The notes below the pieces were generated by a model. It did no database searches and was not told where the DNA came from. It worked only from the letters and a program-made list of their open reading frames with translations. A stretch of 64,000 nt of DNA from Kuenenia sp039794105 (GTDB lineage: Bacteria > Planctomycetota > Brocadiia > Brocadiales > Brocadiaceae), in assembly GCF_039794105.1 (NCBI RefSeq), contig NZ_JBDIWA010000011.1, forward strand, positions 1 through 64,000, read 5' to 3'. The translations under genes and the position numbers were made by a program. This document shows positions 36,162 through 45,024 of the stretch, piece by piece. Positions within the stretch are counted from its first letter, which is position 1. Each line of letters starts with the position of its first letter.

Positions 36162-37238
36162 TCACAAAAGCATAAAACTACAGACTGACAGCAACGCTGC
36201 AATTATCCAAAACCTAAGGGTAATTTTCGATTCCGGCCAACCCGCAAATTGAAAGTGATGATGCAAAGGGGCGCACAGGAAGATTCTTTTCTTCGTAATT
36301 TTATAAAAATATATCTGAACAAGCACCGATACTGCCTCCGCAACGAAAACACCCCCTATAACAATCATCAATATTTCCTGTTTTACGATAATACTCACTA
36401 ATGCTAGCATCCCACCCAGCGTCAGAGAACCTGTATCTCCCATAAAAATTTGTGCAGGATAACTGTTGTACCATAAAAACCCCATACCGCCCCCTACCAG
36501 TGCGGCGCAGAAAATACTCAATTCACCGGCGCCGGGAATGTAAGGAATTCTCAAATATTCACTAAAGTCAACCCTGCCGGAAATATACGCAATAATGGCA
36601 AAAGAGATGCCTGCAATTATACTGCATCCTATTGCCAATCCATCCAGGCCATCCGTTATATTCACGGCATTTGACATGCCTACAATAAAAAAAGTGACTA
36701 TTATGACATAAAAAGGTCCCAGTTCCGGCCTCAAGTCCTTCATTAACGGAATCATCAACTGAGTGCCCCATGTGAACTTGCTGGAATAAAAATATAATAT
36801 CAATCCAAGGATAAGCCCTAAGGCAGACTGGAATAATAATTTTGATATATCTGTCAGGCCGGACGAGTTCTTTTGTGTAAGCTTGATGTAATCATCAATA
36901 AAACCGATTACGCCAAACCAGATCAATGTAAACATCAATAACAAAACGTAAATATTGTAAATATTACACCAAAATAACGTAGCGACTAATATTGAAACCA
37001 AAACAACAATCCCGCCCATTGTTGGCGTGTTTTTTTTTGAAAAGTGCAATTTTTTCAATTCTTCTGAATCCGTCTTCGTAGTGTCTTCTCCATAATTTAA
37101 GGCACGAAATTTCCTGATAAACCAGCAGCCGAAAATAATGCTTATTAAAAATGCCGTAAATGCCGCCAGGCAGGAACGAAAGGAGATTAACCTGAATATT
37201 TCAAACGAAAACATTGAATACAATAAACCGTATAACAA
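36162..37238 (-). CDS. mraY: Phospho-MurNAc-pentapeptide transferase MraY
   Basis: Ten membrane helices with the MraY landmarks: FIDDYIKL, NAVNITDGLDGLAIG (catalytic Asp), FMGDTGSL and HHHFQFAGWPE. It makes lipid I from UDP-MurNAc-pentapeptide and undecaprenyl phosphate. 358 residues. It follows murF by 21 bases. Confidence 0.97.
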   Translation of the reverse strand: MLYGLLYSMFSFEIFRLISFRSCLAAFTAFLISIIFGCWFIRKFRALNYGEDTTKTDSEELKKLHFSKKNTPTMGGIVVLVSILVATLFWCNIYNIYVLLLMFTLIWFGVIGFIDDYIKLTQKNSSGLTDISKLLFQSALGLILGLILYFYSSKFTWGTQLMIPLMKDLRPELGPFYVIIVTFFIVGMSNAVNITDGLDGLAIGCSIIAGISFAIIAYISGRVDFSEYLRIPYIPGAGELSIFCAALVGGGMGFLWYNSYPAQIFMGDTGSLTLGGMLALVSIIVKQEILMIVIGGVFVAEAVSVLVQIYFYKITKKRIFLCAPLHHHFQFAGWPESKITLRFWIIAALLSVCSFMLL

Positions 37239-37259
37239 TCCATGCCCTCTTAAATAACA

Positions 37260-38783
37260 TCAGTTATGAGTAAGTACACGCGGAGAGAAATATTCCCGAT
37301 ATTTATCAATGATAGTTTCCATGTGCATACCCCTGGAACCTTTAATAAGTATTACATCATTTTCCCTGAATTCACCCATGTCATATTCCGTGATGCCATC
37401 AAGACTCCGGAAACTTAACACCTTTTCCACATCCATGCCGCCATCTTTTGCAGCGCTTGCAATATCAGATGCGTATTTACCCACCGTCCATAATAAATCC
37501 AGATTAAGCGCAGACACCTTTTCCCCGACTTCTTTATGCAGGGCATGTGATTCTTTTCCAAGTTCAAGCATATCTCCGCAAATGAATATCTTCCGCCCCA
37601 CCACGTCAATTTCTTCAAAATATTTCAAGGCGGCAAAAATGGATTCCGGGTTTGCATTGTAAGCATCATTAATAAAGGTGACATTGCCTATCTGCTGAGA
37701 ATCGATTCTCATGTCTGGCAATTTAAATGAGAGAAAGGCATTATGAAGTCCACTTATATCGAGGCCAAGCGCATAGCAGACCGCAAACGAAGCCAGACAA
37801 TTGCTAATGTTATGATGACCTGGAACGTGAAGTTGTATTTCGAATTGCCTGCGGCAACCCCCCCGCCCCCCCCAGAGGGAGGGAAGAGTTTTGGGAAGGG
37901 CTCCTGATGCGGGCTTCACACCTTTAACCCCCCAGTGGGGGGGGCATGGGGGGGTATTGTAATCAATATCGATTGTAAACACAGAACCATTGCCTTTTTT
38001 CTTTACATCAGTACCTATTATTTGCGCATTCGGACCGAAGCCAAAACTTATCTTATTGCCTCCGAATTTGTCCGCAATTTCACAGCACCACGGGTTATCA
38101 GCGTTATATACAAAAACTCCGTCTTCTTTCAGATTTTTTACTATATCACCCTTTTCCAATGCGACGCCCTCAATACTCCCTAATCCTTCCAGGTGTGTTT
38201 TGGAAATATTCAGGATTACCGCTATATCGGGTAAACCAATCTCCGAAAGACGCAATATCTCTCCCGGAGCATTTGTACCCATTTCGAGTATTCCGTATTT
38301 ATGTTTTGACTCAATTTCAAATATAGTCAGGGGAACACCGATAAAATTATTAAAACTCTTTTGTGGTTTTACTACCGGGGCAAAATGAGAAAGCAGGTGA
38401 TATAACATCTCTTTGGTGGTGGTTTTGCCATTACTTCCTGTGATACCTATGATCTTTGCATTTAATTTCCGGCGGTAATATCTCGCTAAATCGCCCAATG
38501 CGGTTTTAACATCATCTACCAAAATCAGAGGGAGGCACTTGCCGCTAATATCAATTCCACCTTGTTTTGATACCACCGCACCAATTGCACCCGCATCAAA
38601 GGCTTGCTCAATAAACTGACGCCCGTCGTAGTGGTCGCCTTTTATAGCAAAAAACACATTGCCCTTATGGACGTTTCTGCTGTCAACAGAAACGCCATTC
38701 ACCATTAAACCACTGCCATTCGATATCGCTTTCCCGTTAACGGCTTGTATCACTTCTTCAAGAGAAATTGCGTCCATTTTCAT
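37260..38783 (-). CDS. murF: UDP-MurNAc-tripeptide--D-Ala-D-Ala ligase, with repeat insert
   Basis: Adds D-Ala-D-Ala to the stem peptide. P-loop ITGSNGKTTTKEML, EMGTNAPGEI, LNISKTHLEGLGS and the C-terminal DAYNANPESI are intact. At 507 residues it is about 40-50 longer than usual. The extra length is residues about 276-313 (TPPCPPHWGVKGVKP through LWGGRGGCRRQ), between FTIDI and FEIQLHVPGHHN, encoded by a C/G-run palindrome. The insertion is in frame and lies in a surface linker before a core strand, so activity may be kept. Confidence 0.95.
   Translation of the reverse strand: MKMDAISLEEVIQAVNGKAISNGSGLMVNGVSVDSRNVHKGNVFFAIKGDHYDGRQFIEQAFDAGAIGAVVSKQGGIDISGKCLPLILVDDVKTALGDLARYYRRKLNAKIIGITGSNGKTTTKEMLYHLLSHFAPVVKPQKSFNNFIGVPLTIFEIESKHKYGILEMGTNAPGEILRLSEIGLPDIAVILNISKTHLEGLGSIEGVALEKGDIVKNLKEDGVFVYNADNPWCCEIADKFGGNKISFGFGPNAQIIGTDVKKKGNGSVFTIDIDYNTPPCPPHWGVKGVKPASGALPKTLPSLWGGRGGCRRQFEIQLHVPGHHNISNCLASFAVCYALGLDISGLHNAFLSFKLPDMRIDSQQIGNVTFINDAYNANPESIFAALKYFEEIDVVGRKIFICGDMLELGKESHALHKEVGEKVSALNLDLLWTVGKYASDIASAAKDGGMDVEKVLSFRSLDGITEYDMGEFRENDVILIKGSRGMHMETIIDKYREYFSPRVLTHN
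37846..37962 (-). repeat. C/G-rich palindromic repeat inserted in murF
   Basis: One end holds CCCCCCCGCCCCCCCCAG and the other its near inverse (GTGGGGGGGGCATGGGGGGG), about 115 bases apart, with a neutral middle. The reading frame of murF passes through it without a stop. Confidence 0.8.
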
Positions 38784-38790
38784 TCATCGC

Positions 38791-40260
38791 CTAATTTTGA
38801 GATACCATAGTGCCGGATAATACCTGCTTTACCACTTCACGGTCATCAAAAAGAATACTCTTGTCTTTCAATATCTGGCAACGTTCGTGACCCTTTCCTG
38901 CAATAACGACAACATCGCCCTTTTTCGCCTCAAGGAGGGCTTCTTCAATTGCAACTTTTCTATCCGGTTGAACTTTATAGCACGAATCCCGCTTTATTCC
39001 TTTCTGTATTTCACGTATTATATCAAGCGGGTCTTCAGAACGGGGATTATCATTTGTTATCCAAAATAAATCTGAATATTTTTCTGCGATATGCCCCATC
39101 TTTGCCCTTTTCCCTTTATCCCTGTCTCCACCACAGCCAAATACCAAAATAATCCTCCTGGTTGCGATACTTCTAAGAGTCTCTAAAACGACCTGTAACG
39201 CATCGTGCGTATGTGCATAATCAATAAGAACGTGGAAATCCTGACCGTATTCCAGTTTTTCCAGCCTGCCGGGAACGTTATTTAAAGATTCAAGGCCTTT
39301 TCTTATTATTTCCATATCAAAACCGAGACAAAACCCCGTCGCTGCGGCTGCCAGTGCATTATAAACATTATGATTGCCTGTTAATTTTAAGTGAATAACT
39401 TCCTTTCCCCAGGGAGAAATCAATAAAAACCTTGTTCCGTTAACCCCCATATTTATTATCTCTGCTCTTACGTGTGCAGACGTATCCTTTATCCCATACC
39501 ACACTATTTGTGCGGCAGTGCTCTTTACAAAATATTTGCTTGAAGTATGGTCGGCATTTAACACCGCAGACGCATTTTCATCTAATCCCCTCATCAATTT
39601 AATTTTTTCTTCTCTGTAATTTTTAATATTTTCATGATAATCGAGATGTTCCGCAGACAGATTGGTAAAAACAGCAGAACGGAAATGCACTCCGTCCAGC
39701 CTGTGCTGCGAAAGTGCGTGAGAACTTGCCTCAATTACCGCATATCGTATATTGTTGTTAAGCATATCTGAAAGATGTGATTGTATATCAACGGATTCAG
39801 GGGTGGTTTCATTTGCGGGGATAATCCTGCTCCCTAATTGATAATATATAGTTCCTATTAACCCCGCCTTATTGCCGGAAGATTCTATGATAGACTTCGT
39901 AAAAAACGAAGTAGTTGTCTTGCCATTCGTTCCGGTAATACCTACTATTGTCATTTTTGAAGAAGGATAGCCATAAAAACATTCACTCAGAAGAGAAAGC
40001 GCCCGCCGGGCATTCGGCACAACAATTTGCGGAACATGTATAACATAGTCAACACCTTTCTCCGCAACTACGGCGATAGCTCCCTTCTCTATTGCCATTG
40101 TAATAAAATCGTGACCATCAGATTTATAACCCTTTATAGCAACAAAAATATACCCCTCTTTCACTTTACGGGAATCGTGTGTTAGCCCTAAAACGACTTT
40201 TTCCGTAAAGGAATTGCACGTATATTTTTCTAAAACAGCACAAATTTCGCTTAATTTCAT
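38791..40260 (-). CDS. murE: UDP-MurNAc-tripeptide synthetase (meso-DAP type)
   Basis: Adds the third residue to the stem peptide. P-loop GITGTNGKTTTSFFTKSI; TPESVDIQSHL; ASSHALSQHRLDGV; and TNDNPRSEDP, whose DNPR motif selects meso-diaminopimelate. 489 residues, normal. It indicates a Gram-negative DAP-type peptidoglycan. Confidence 0.97.
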   Translation of the reverse strand: MKLSEICAVLEKYTCNSFTEKVVLGLTHDSRKVKEGYIFVAIKGYKSDGHDFITMAIEKGAIAVVAEKGVDYVIHVPQIVVPNARRALSLLSECFYGYPSSKMTIVGITGTNGKTTTSFFTKSIIESSGNKAGLIGTIYYQLGSRIIPANETTPESVDIQSHLSDMLNNNIRYAVIEASSHALSQHRLDGVHFRSAVFTNLSAEHLDYHENIKNYREEKIKLMRGLDENASAVLNADHTSSKYFVKSTAAQIVWYGIKDTSAHVRAEIINMGVNGTRFLLISPWGKEVIHLKLTGNHNVYNALAAAATGFCLGFDMEIIRKGLESLNNVPGRLEKLEYGQDFHVLIDYAHTHDALQVVLETLRSIATRRIILVFGCGGDRDKGKRAKMGHIAEKYSDLFWITNDNPRSEDPLDIIREIQKGIKRDSCYKVQPDRKVAIEEALLEAKKGDVVVIAGKGHERCQILKDKSILFDDREVVKQVLSGTMVSQN

Positions 40261-40286
40261 TTTGCGACCTTCAAAAACCCATTAAA

Positions 40287-40547
40287 CTAAATGTTTTTTT
40301 CATTACCTGAAAAACAATCAATTTTCAGTACGCCATCGAAGCCTTGTGTGCCCAGGCTCTGCGGTTGAACAATCCGTTCGTATAAACGCTTCGTATTGTC
40401 TACCCTGTCAACCTCCTCTGCATATTCCTTTAAAAGCCTATGCAGCGTTTCTCTATTACTCGCCCGCGCCATTTCTAATTCTTTTTGGGAAGCATACAAA
40501 CTATACCATAAAATAAAATTTTTCTTGTTTAAATCCTTCGGCCCCAT
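40287..40547 (-). CDS. Small charged helical protein between ftsI and murE (86 aa)
   Basis: The ATG at 40547 has AGGAGG 7 bases upstream; another ATG is three bases earlier. The protein is largely one long helix (ASQKELEMARASNRETLHRL and following), with no membrane segment or signal. I do not recognise the family. Its place inside the dcw operon, with a good ribosome site, suggests a lineage-specific wall or division factor. Confidence 0.6.
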   Translation of the reverse strand: MGPKDLNKKNFILWYSLYASQKELEMARASNRETLHRLLKEYAEEVDRVDNTKRLYERIVQPQSLGTQGFDGVLKIDCFSGNEKNI

Positions 40548-40611
40548 CATTATTCCTCCTCCCATTTCCGCTAAGTGCTATAATTATAACAAATATATTT
40601 ACCATTATTTT

Positions 40612-40735
40612 GTTACACTTTGGTTTTTTGAAGAAGCAAAATGCTCTTTCCCAAATTCCGCAGACAGGGAAAAATGTTCAATATTCAATTCTCAATTTGT
40701 AAGGACACGCCATGGCGTGTCCCTACAACCCCTTT
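40612..40735. repeat. Half-MITE end plus GGACACGCC palindrome
   Basis: Begins TGTTACACTTTGGTTTTTTG, then TTCAATATTCAATTCTCAAT, then a perfect 20-bp palindrome GGACACGCCATGGCGTGTCC (40703-40722). Same set of parts as 17578-17760. It lies just after ftsI. Confidence 0.65.
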
Positions 40736-40757
40736 CCTTTTTTCATTGTACCAATAG

Positions 40758-42473
40758 TCAGTGCATCGCCATCTTTAATTTTAATGGCTCTACCTCAAGA
40801 TACTGCAGCGTTTTTCTGATAATTTCCCGCACTGACGGAGCTGCCACAGTGCCGCCATAATAAGCGCCCTTTGGTTCATCAACCATTATTAACACACAAA
40901 TACGGGGATTCTCCGCCGGAGCATATGCGACAAAGGAAGCGATATATTTATTTCGCGAATAACGACCATCGCTCTTGTTAACCTTCTGGGACGTCCCTGT
41001 TTTTCCGGCAACTTCATATTCCGCTAAAAAAGCCCTCTTCCCAGTGCCATTTCTCACGGCATCAACTAATATAGGATTTAACAAATCACGGGCAACTTCT
41101 TCGCTCATTACACGCCTGATAACCTGAGGCGCATTATATTCTTCTTTAACCTTGCCGTCATTGCCGGTAATCGACTTTATTATTACTGGTTTTAACAGCA
41201 GACCGCCATTTGCAATACTGCTAAATATAGTGACAAACTGAAGCGGTGTTGCGGCAATTTCATGGCCTATTGAAACCGATACTAAAGAAAATTGCTTAGA
41301 CCAGCTTTTCAGGGGACGAAAAATTCCCGCCTGTTCTCCGGATAATTCAATACCAGACTTATTCCCAAAATTAAACTGTTCAAGGTGACGATACATCCTT
41401 TCGATTCCCATGCGCATACCCAGCTTTGCCATCCCGATATTACTGGAATGGGTAACAATTTCTGCAACAGTAAGGGTATCGTAGCGGTGCGAATCATGTA
41501 ATATTCTTTTCCCCATTACATATCTTCCATTTTCACAGTTAATCATATCATTCGGCCTGGCAAGTTTATTTTCAAATATGCCGGCCAGCACAATCGGTTT
41601 TATTATTGAACCCGGTTCATAATAATCGGTGACTGCCAGATTTTTTCTTGCACTCGCAGGATATTTGCCAACATTATTTGGATCATATGCAGGCAGATTC
41701 GCCATGGCAAGGATTTCTCCGGTGCTTGTATCCATCACAATCGCTGTAGCAGAGGCCGGCGACCATGTTTTGCCAAGATTCTCCAGTTCCTCTTCGGCAA
41801 AACGCTGAATATTCGCATCAATTGTCAGCATAACATTGTTTCCATGCCTTGGGCGCCGCATCTCTGTGTCTGCCGTTAAAATATTGCTTTGCTGGGCATC
41901 GCGGTACATCCTTTTATAACCAGGCTCTCCGAGCAATGTTTGATTGCATGACAATTCAATACCTTCAAGACCATTTTCATCGATATCCGTGAACCCGATA
42001 ACATGGCTTCCTAATGGGCCATTTTGATAAAAACGCTGATACTCATGCTCAATATGCACCCCTTGCAAGGAGAGCTTCCGAATCTCTTTCAATTCCTCAT
42101 CGCTGACCCTTCTCTTTATCCAGACAAATTTTTTATCTTTTTCGAGTTTTGCAGATACTTTTGAGGGGTCAAGGTGTAAGACCTTGCTTAAGTGGCTGGC
42201 GACTACAGAAACGTCTTTAATTGCAGAAGGGTTTGCATAAACAGAGCCGACACGTAAAGATTCCGCAAGCTTCCTACCGTTTCTATCCAATATCAACCCC
42301 CTTCTTGCGGATAAGGTTACCTTCTTGCTTTGCTGTGCTTTGGCCAGTTTTAAATATTTATCATGCTCAAGTACCTGTATACGGCATAAATTTACTGCCA
42401 ACCCTATGAAGACCAAAATAAGCATAAAACCTATCGTATTCGTCCAAAACCTGTGCATGTTTTTAAAATACAT
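40758..42473 (-). CDS. ftsI: Septal penicillin-binding protein 2B/3 (FtsI)
   Basis: One N-terminal membrane helix (about 12-30), a pedestal domain (RRGLILDRNGRKLAESL) and a transpeptidase domain with SIIK (Ser289), SSN (343-345) and KTG (491-493). 571 residues; no PASTA domains. It cross-links septal peptidoglycan made by FtsW. Confidence 0.96.
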   Translation of the reverse strand: MYFKNMHRFWTNTIGFMLILVFIGLAVNLCRIQVLEHDKYLKLAKAQQSKKVTLSARRGLILDRNGRKLAESLRVGSVYANPSAIKDVSVVASHLSKVLHLDPSKVSAKLEKDKKFVWIKRRVSDEELKEIRKLSLQGVHIEHEYQRFYQNGPLGSHVIGFTDIDENGLEGIELSCNQTLLGEPGYKRMYRDAQQSNILTADTEMRRPRHGNNVMLTIDANIQRFAEEELENLGKTWSPASATAIVMDTSTGEILAMANLPAYDPNNVGKYPASARKNLAVTDYYEPGSIIKPIVLAGIFENKLARPNDMINCENGRYVMGKRILHDSHRYDTLTVAEIVTHSSNIGMAKLGMRMGIERMYRHLEQFNFGNKSGIELSGEQAGIFRPLKSWSKQFSLVSVSIGHEIAATPLQFVTIFSSIANGGLLLKPVIIKSITGNDGKVKEEYNAPQVIRRVMSEEVARDLLNPILVDAVRNGTGKRAFLAEYEVAGKTGTSQKVNKSDGRYSRNKYIASFVAYAPAENPRICVLIMVDEPKGAYYGGTVAAPSVREIIRKTLQYLEVEPLKLKMAMH

Positions 42474-42731
42474 AACCGGCTTTCCTTAGAATAGAAAAAA
42501 ATACCTTTAAAAATTTACGAACGCTTTCGAGAAAAAAATACTTTCCCCGAAAGCGTTCGGGAGGAAGGCAATAAAATAAGTTCAAATATCAATCCTCAGT
42601 CCTCAATCCTCAGGTGGCAATGGTCACTTTTGCCAATTGCCGATTGTAGACTGCCAACTGCCGAACAGACAAATACTAATAACATCTTACCGTTTTACTA
42701 TCTCCTGAAAAATTCTCACATTTAACCATCT
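42474..42731. repeat. Intergenic inverted repeat and dispersed units
   Basis: GAACGCTTTCGAGAAAAAA and TTTCCCCGAAAGCGTTC (42519-42560) form an imperfect hairpin. The rest holds CTCAGTCCTCAATCCTCAG and GCCGATTGTAGACTGCCAAC units. No gene. Confidence 0.55.
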
Positions 42732-43097
42732 CTAGTTATGGAGCACACGACCCTTCAATATTTGTTCTTTTTGTGTATATAAATTACCTGCCATAATTGT
42801 TTTTGCATCCCGCCCCACATTTCCCTTTATATTCCCGGCAACCACACTGTTCTGAAAATATTCTTTAGGTAAAAGCGCCAGTTGATAGATTTTTACCTTA
42901 TCTACAATCACCTCGGGTGATTTTAATTTCTGCACATAATAATTGAGGTTTTTGTTTCTTTCAGACATCTCATTAAAATCTTTTTGCAGTTGTGCAATCT
43001 GATACCCTGTTTCAATGGTTTTATTTCTCTCCCATACAACCAACACCGCCATAGTTATTATAATAGCAAACATTACCAACCATCTGAACATTCCCAT
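42732..43097 (-). CDS. ftsL: FtsL-like cell division protein
   Basis: The ATG at 43097 is preferred: AAAGGA lies 6 bases upstream and it starts 1 base after rsmH stops. It has a short tail, a membrane helix (WLVMFAIIITMAVLVVW), a coiled coil (residues about 30-60) and a C-terminal region KSPEVIVDKVKIYQLALLP. The topology and position between rsmH and ftsI define it as FtsL; sequence identity alone would not. Confidence 0.78.
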   Translation of the reverse strand: MGMFRWLVMFAIIITMAVLVVWERNKTIETGYQIAQLQKDFNEMSERNKNLNYYVQKLKSPEVIVDKVKIYQLALLPKEYFQNSVVAGNIKGNVGRDAKTIMAGNLYTQKEQILKGRVLHN

Positions 43098-43098
43098 G

Positions 43099-43998
43099 TT
43101 AAATCCTTTCTGCAACTCTGAGTTTTGCGCTTCTGCTCCTCGCGTTTCTTTCTATTTCAGAAGCACACGGCCTTAAAGGTTTTTTGGTTATTATGTGAAA
43201 AATATTTTTATCTTCCATCTCTATAAAACTGTTTTTCACAATTCTATCTTCCAGTGAATGAAAGCTTATGACGGCAATACGCGCACCTTTTACCATAGAA
43301 AAATGAATCTTATTCAAAAATTTTTCCAAACTTTCCAGTTCTCTGTTAACTGCTATTCTCAATGCCTGAAAGACCCTTGTTGCAGGATGAATTCTGTGTC
43401 TCATAGATGGCACAGCACGTTCTATTATCCTTGCTAACTGTATTGTTGACTTTAATCCGGATACACTTCTTTCTTTTATTATCCGCCTTGCAATTCTTTT
43501 TGACCAACGTTCTTCCCCATATTTTTTTAACAATCCCTGCAAATCCCGTTCAGATATCTTCCGTAATAAATCCTGCGCCATAAAGGAAGCCGTTCGGTCC
43601 ATTCTCATATCAAGCGGGCCTTCTTTAGAAAAACTAAATCCGCGCTCTGCGTTATCAAACTGCAATGAAGAAGCGCCCAGATCGAGAAGTACACCATGAA
43701 CTCCGTCAATGCCAGCCTGCCGCAATACTTCATCAGCATCGACATAATCGGCATGGTACAATTTAAACGGACATCCTCTGTCCGATAAATACTCTTTTGT
43801 CATATTTAACATCTCAAAATCCTTATCAATGCCAATCAAACAACCATCAGGTTTAATCCTGTCCATTATTTTACCTGCATGCCCTCCGCCTCCCACCGTG
43901 CAATCCAAGATAATGCGGCCCGGCTGCAAACACAGGTATTCCAACACCTCATCAACCATGACCGGCTCATGAAGCAGATTATCTTTTTTACCAGACAT
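43099..43998 (-). CDS. rsmH: 16S rRNA m4C1402 methyltransferase RsmH (MraW)
   Basis: Class I methyltransferase with HEPVMVDEVLEYL, DCTVGGGGHAGKIM (SAM site), LLDLGASSLQFDNAERGFSF and SFHSLEDRIVK. 299 residues. It methylates N4 of C1402 in 16S rRNA. Second gene of the dcw cluster. Confidence 0.96.
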   Translation of the reverse strand: MSGKKDNLLHEPVMVDEVLEYLCLQPGRIILDCTVGGGGHAGKIMDRIKPDGCLIGIDKDFEMLNMTKEYLSDRGCPFKLYHADYVDADEVLRQAGIDGVHGVLLDLGASSLQFDNAERGFSFSKEGPLDMRMDRTASFMAQDLLRKISERDLQGLLKKYGEERWSKRIARRIIKERSVSGLKSTIQLARIIERAVPSMRHRIHPATRVFQALRIAVNRELESLEKFLNKIHFSMVKGARIAVISFHSLEDRIVKNSFIEMEDKNIFHIITKKPLRPCASEIERNARSRSAKLRVAERI

Positions 43999-44115
43999 AT
44001 GATATTTTCATAAAAACCTGCGCGGGTTCAATCCTGGAATATCTCATTGATTTCACAGTGATTATAATGCGTTTGTCCTGATCCTGCCATTCATCGGTTA
44101 TAAGGAAAGTCATGC

Positions 44116-44556
44116 TTACTGGAATAAATCTTCTGCAATTTCTTCATATTCCTCGTTAGTTTCCGATTCAAAGTCGCTCCAGTTTTTTTCATCCCAGATT
44201 TCAATCCGGTTGTTCACACCCACAATAACAACATTTTTTTGTATATTCGCAATTTCTTTGAGGTACTGAGGAATTAATATGCGACCATGAGGATCCGTTA
44301 CGCTAATGTGTTGGGCTTTAGAGAAAAAAAGACGCTGAAATTGTCGCGCCTTTTTATTCGTAAAAGAGGATTGTTCTATTTTGGAAACAACACCTTGCCA
44401 TTCTTTAGGGGTATACATGAAGAGACATGTATCGAGGCCCCGCGTTATATAAAACCCTTTCCCCTCAACTTCTTCATTAATGCTTTCACGCAAAGAAGCC
44501 GGAATGGCAAGGCGGTTTTTAGTATCTATTGTGTGTCGGTACTCTCCGGTGAACAT
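44116..44556 (-). CDS. mraZ: Transcriptional regulator MraZ
   Basis: Two AbrB-like SpoVT folds, each with the DxxGR-type signature: DTKNRLAIPASL in the first and DPHGRILIPQYL in the second. 146 residues. It binds repeats upstream of its own gene and represses the dcw promoter. Four matching boxes lie directly upstream. Confidence 0.95.
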   Translation of the reverse strand: MFTGEYRHTIDTKNRLAIPASLRESINEEVEGKGFYITRGLDTCLFMYTPKEWQGVVSKIEQSSFTNKKARQFQRLFFSKAQHISVTDPHGRILIPQYLKEIANIQKNVVIVGVNNRIEIWDEKNWSDFESETNEEYEEIAEDLFQ

Positions 44557-44565
44557 ATGTTTTCC

Positions 44566-44600
44566 CCACTTTTCACCACTTTATACCACTTTATACCACT
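44566..44600 (-). promoter_or_regulatory. MraZ operator: four AGTGG boxes at 10-bp spacing
   Basis: On the plus strand CCACT occurs at 44566-44570, 44576-44580, 44586-44590 and 44596-44600, so each box is on the same face of the helix. On the minus strand they read AAGTGGTATAAAGTGGTATA and so on, ending 10 bases before the mraZ ATG. This matches the direct-repeat operators known for MraZ. Confidence 0.85.
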
Positions 44601-44612
44601 TGCATGGCTATG

Positions 44613-45024
44613 AAATTATCTTATTTTTTTCTTTTGTCAACAAATATTTTTCCCTTTGTTTTTACGTAATCCGCGGAATATTAACTATCTATCCAAATGG
44701 TTGTCATATTATCATCTTCAGGTACTATATGTTGTAGTAATAAAAAAGAATGTTTTTCCTGAAATTTGACGTACGTTTTTCTTTTTTTCATGAATTTCCA
44801 TAATTGAACACTGTTTTTTTAATTGTTATTTTCTTAGATGTCTCTTAATATGAAGCAAAGAAACCAAAGTGCCTGTAATTTTCTGTTTTTACCTGAAGAA
44901 CCTTTTTATCCGCAGATTTCGCAGATTAGCGCAGATAAAAACCTTCTTTAATCTTCTCCCAATCTGTGGAAATCTGCGTAATCTGTGGATTATTTATTTT
45001 CATCCCCATTTATGACTAAAGCGC
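44613..45024. other. Divergent promoter region mraZ / queA
   Basis: AT-rich and without a gene. Near 44915-44995 an inverted set built on CAGATTTCGCAGATTAGCGC and AATCTGCGTAATCTGTGG belongs to the dispersed AATCTGTG family. Confidence 0.55.
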
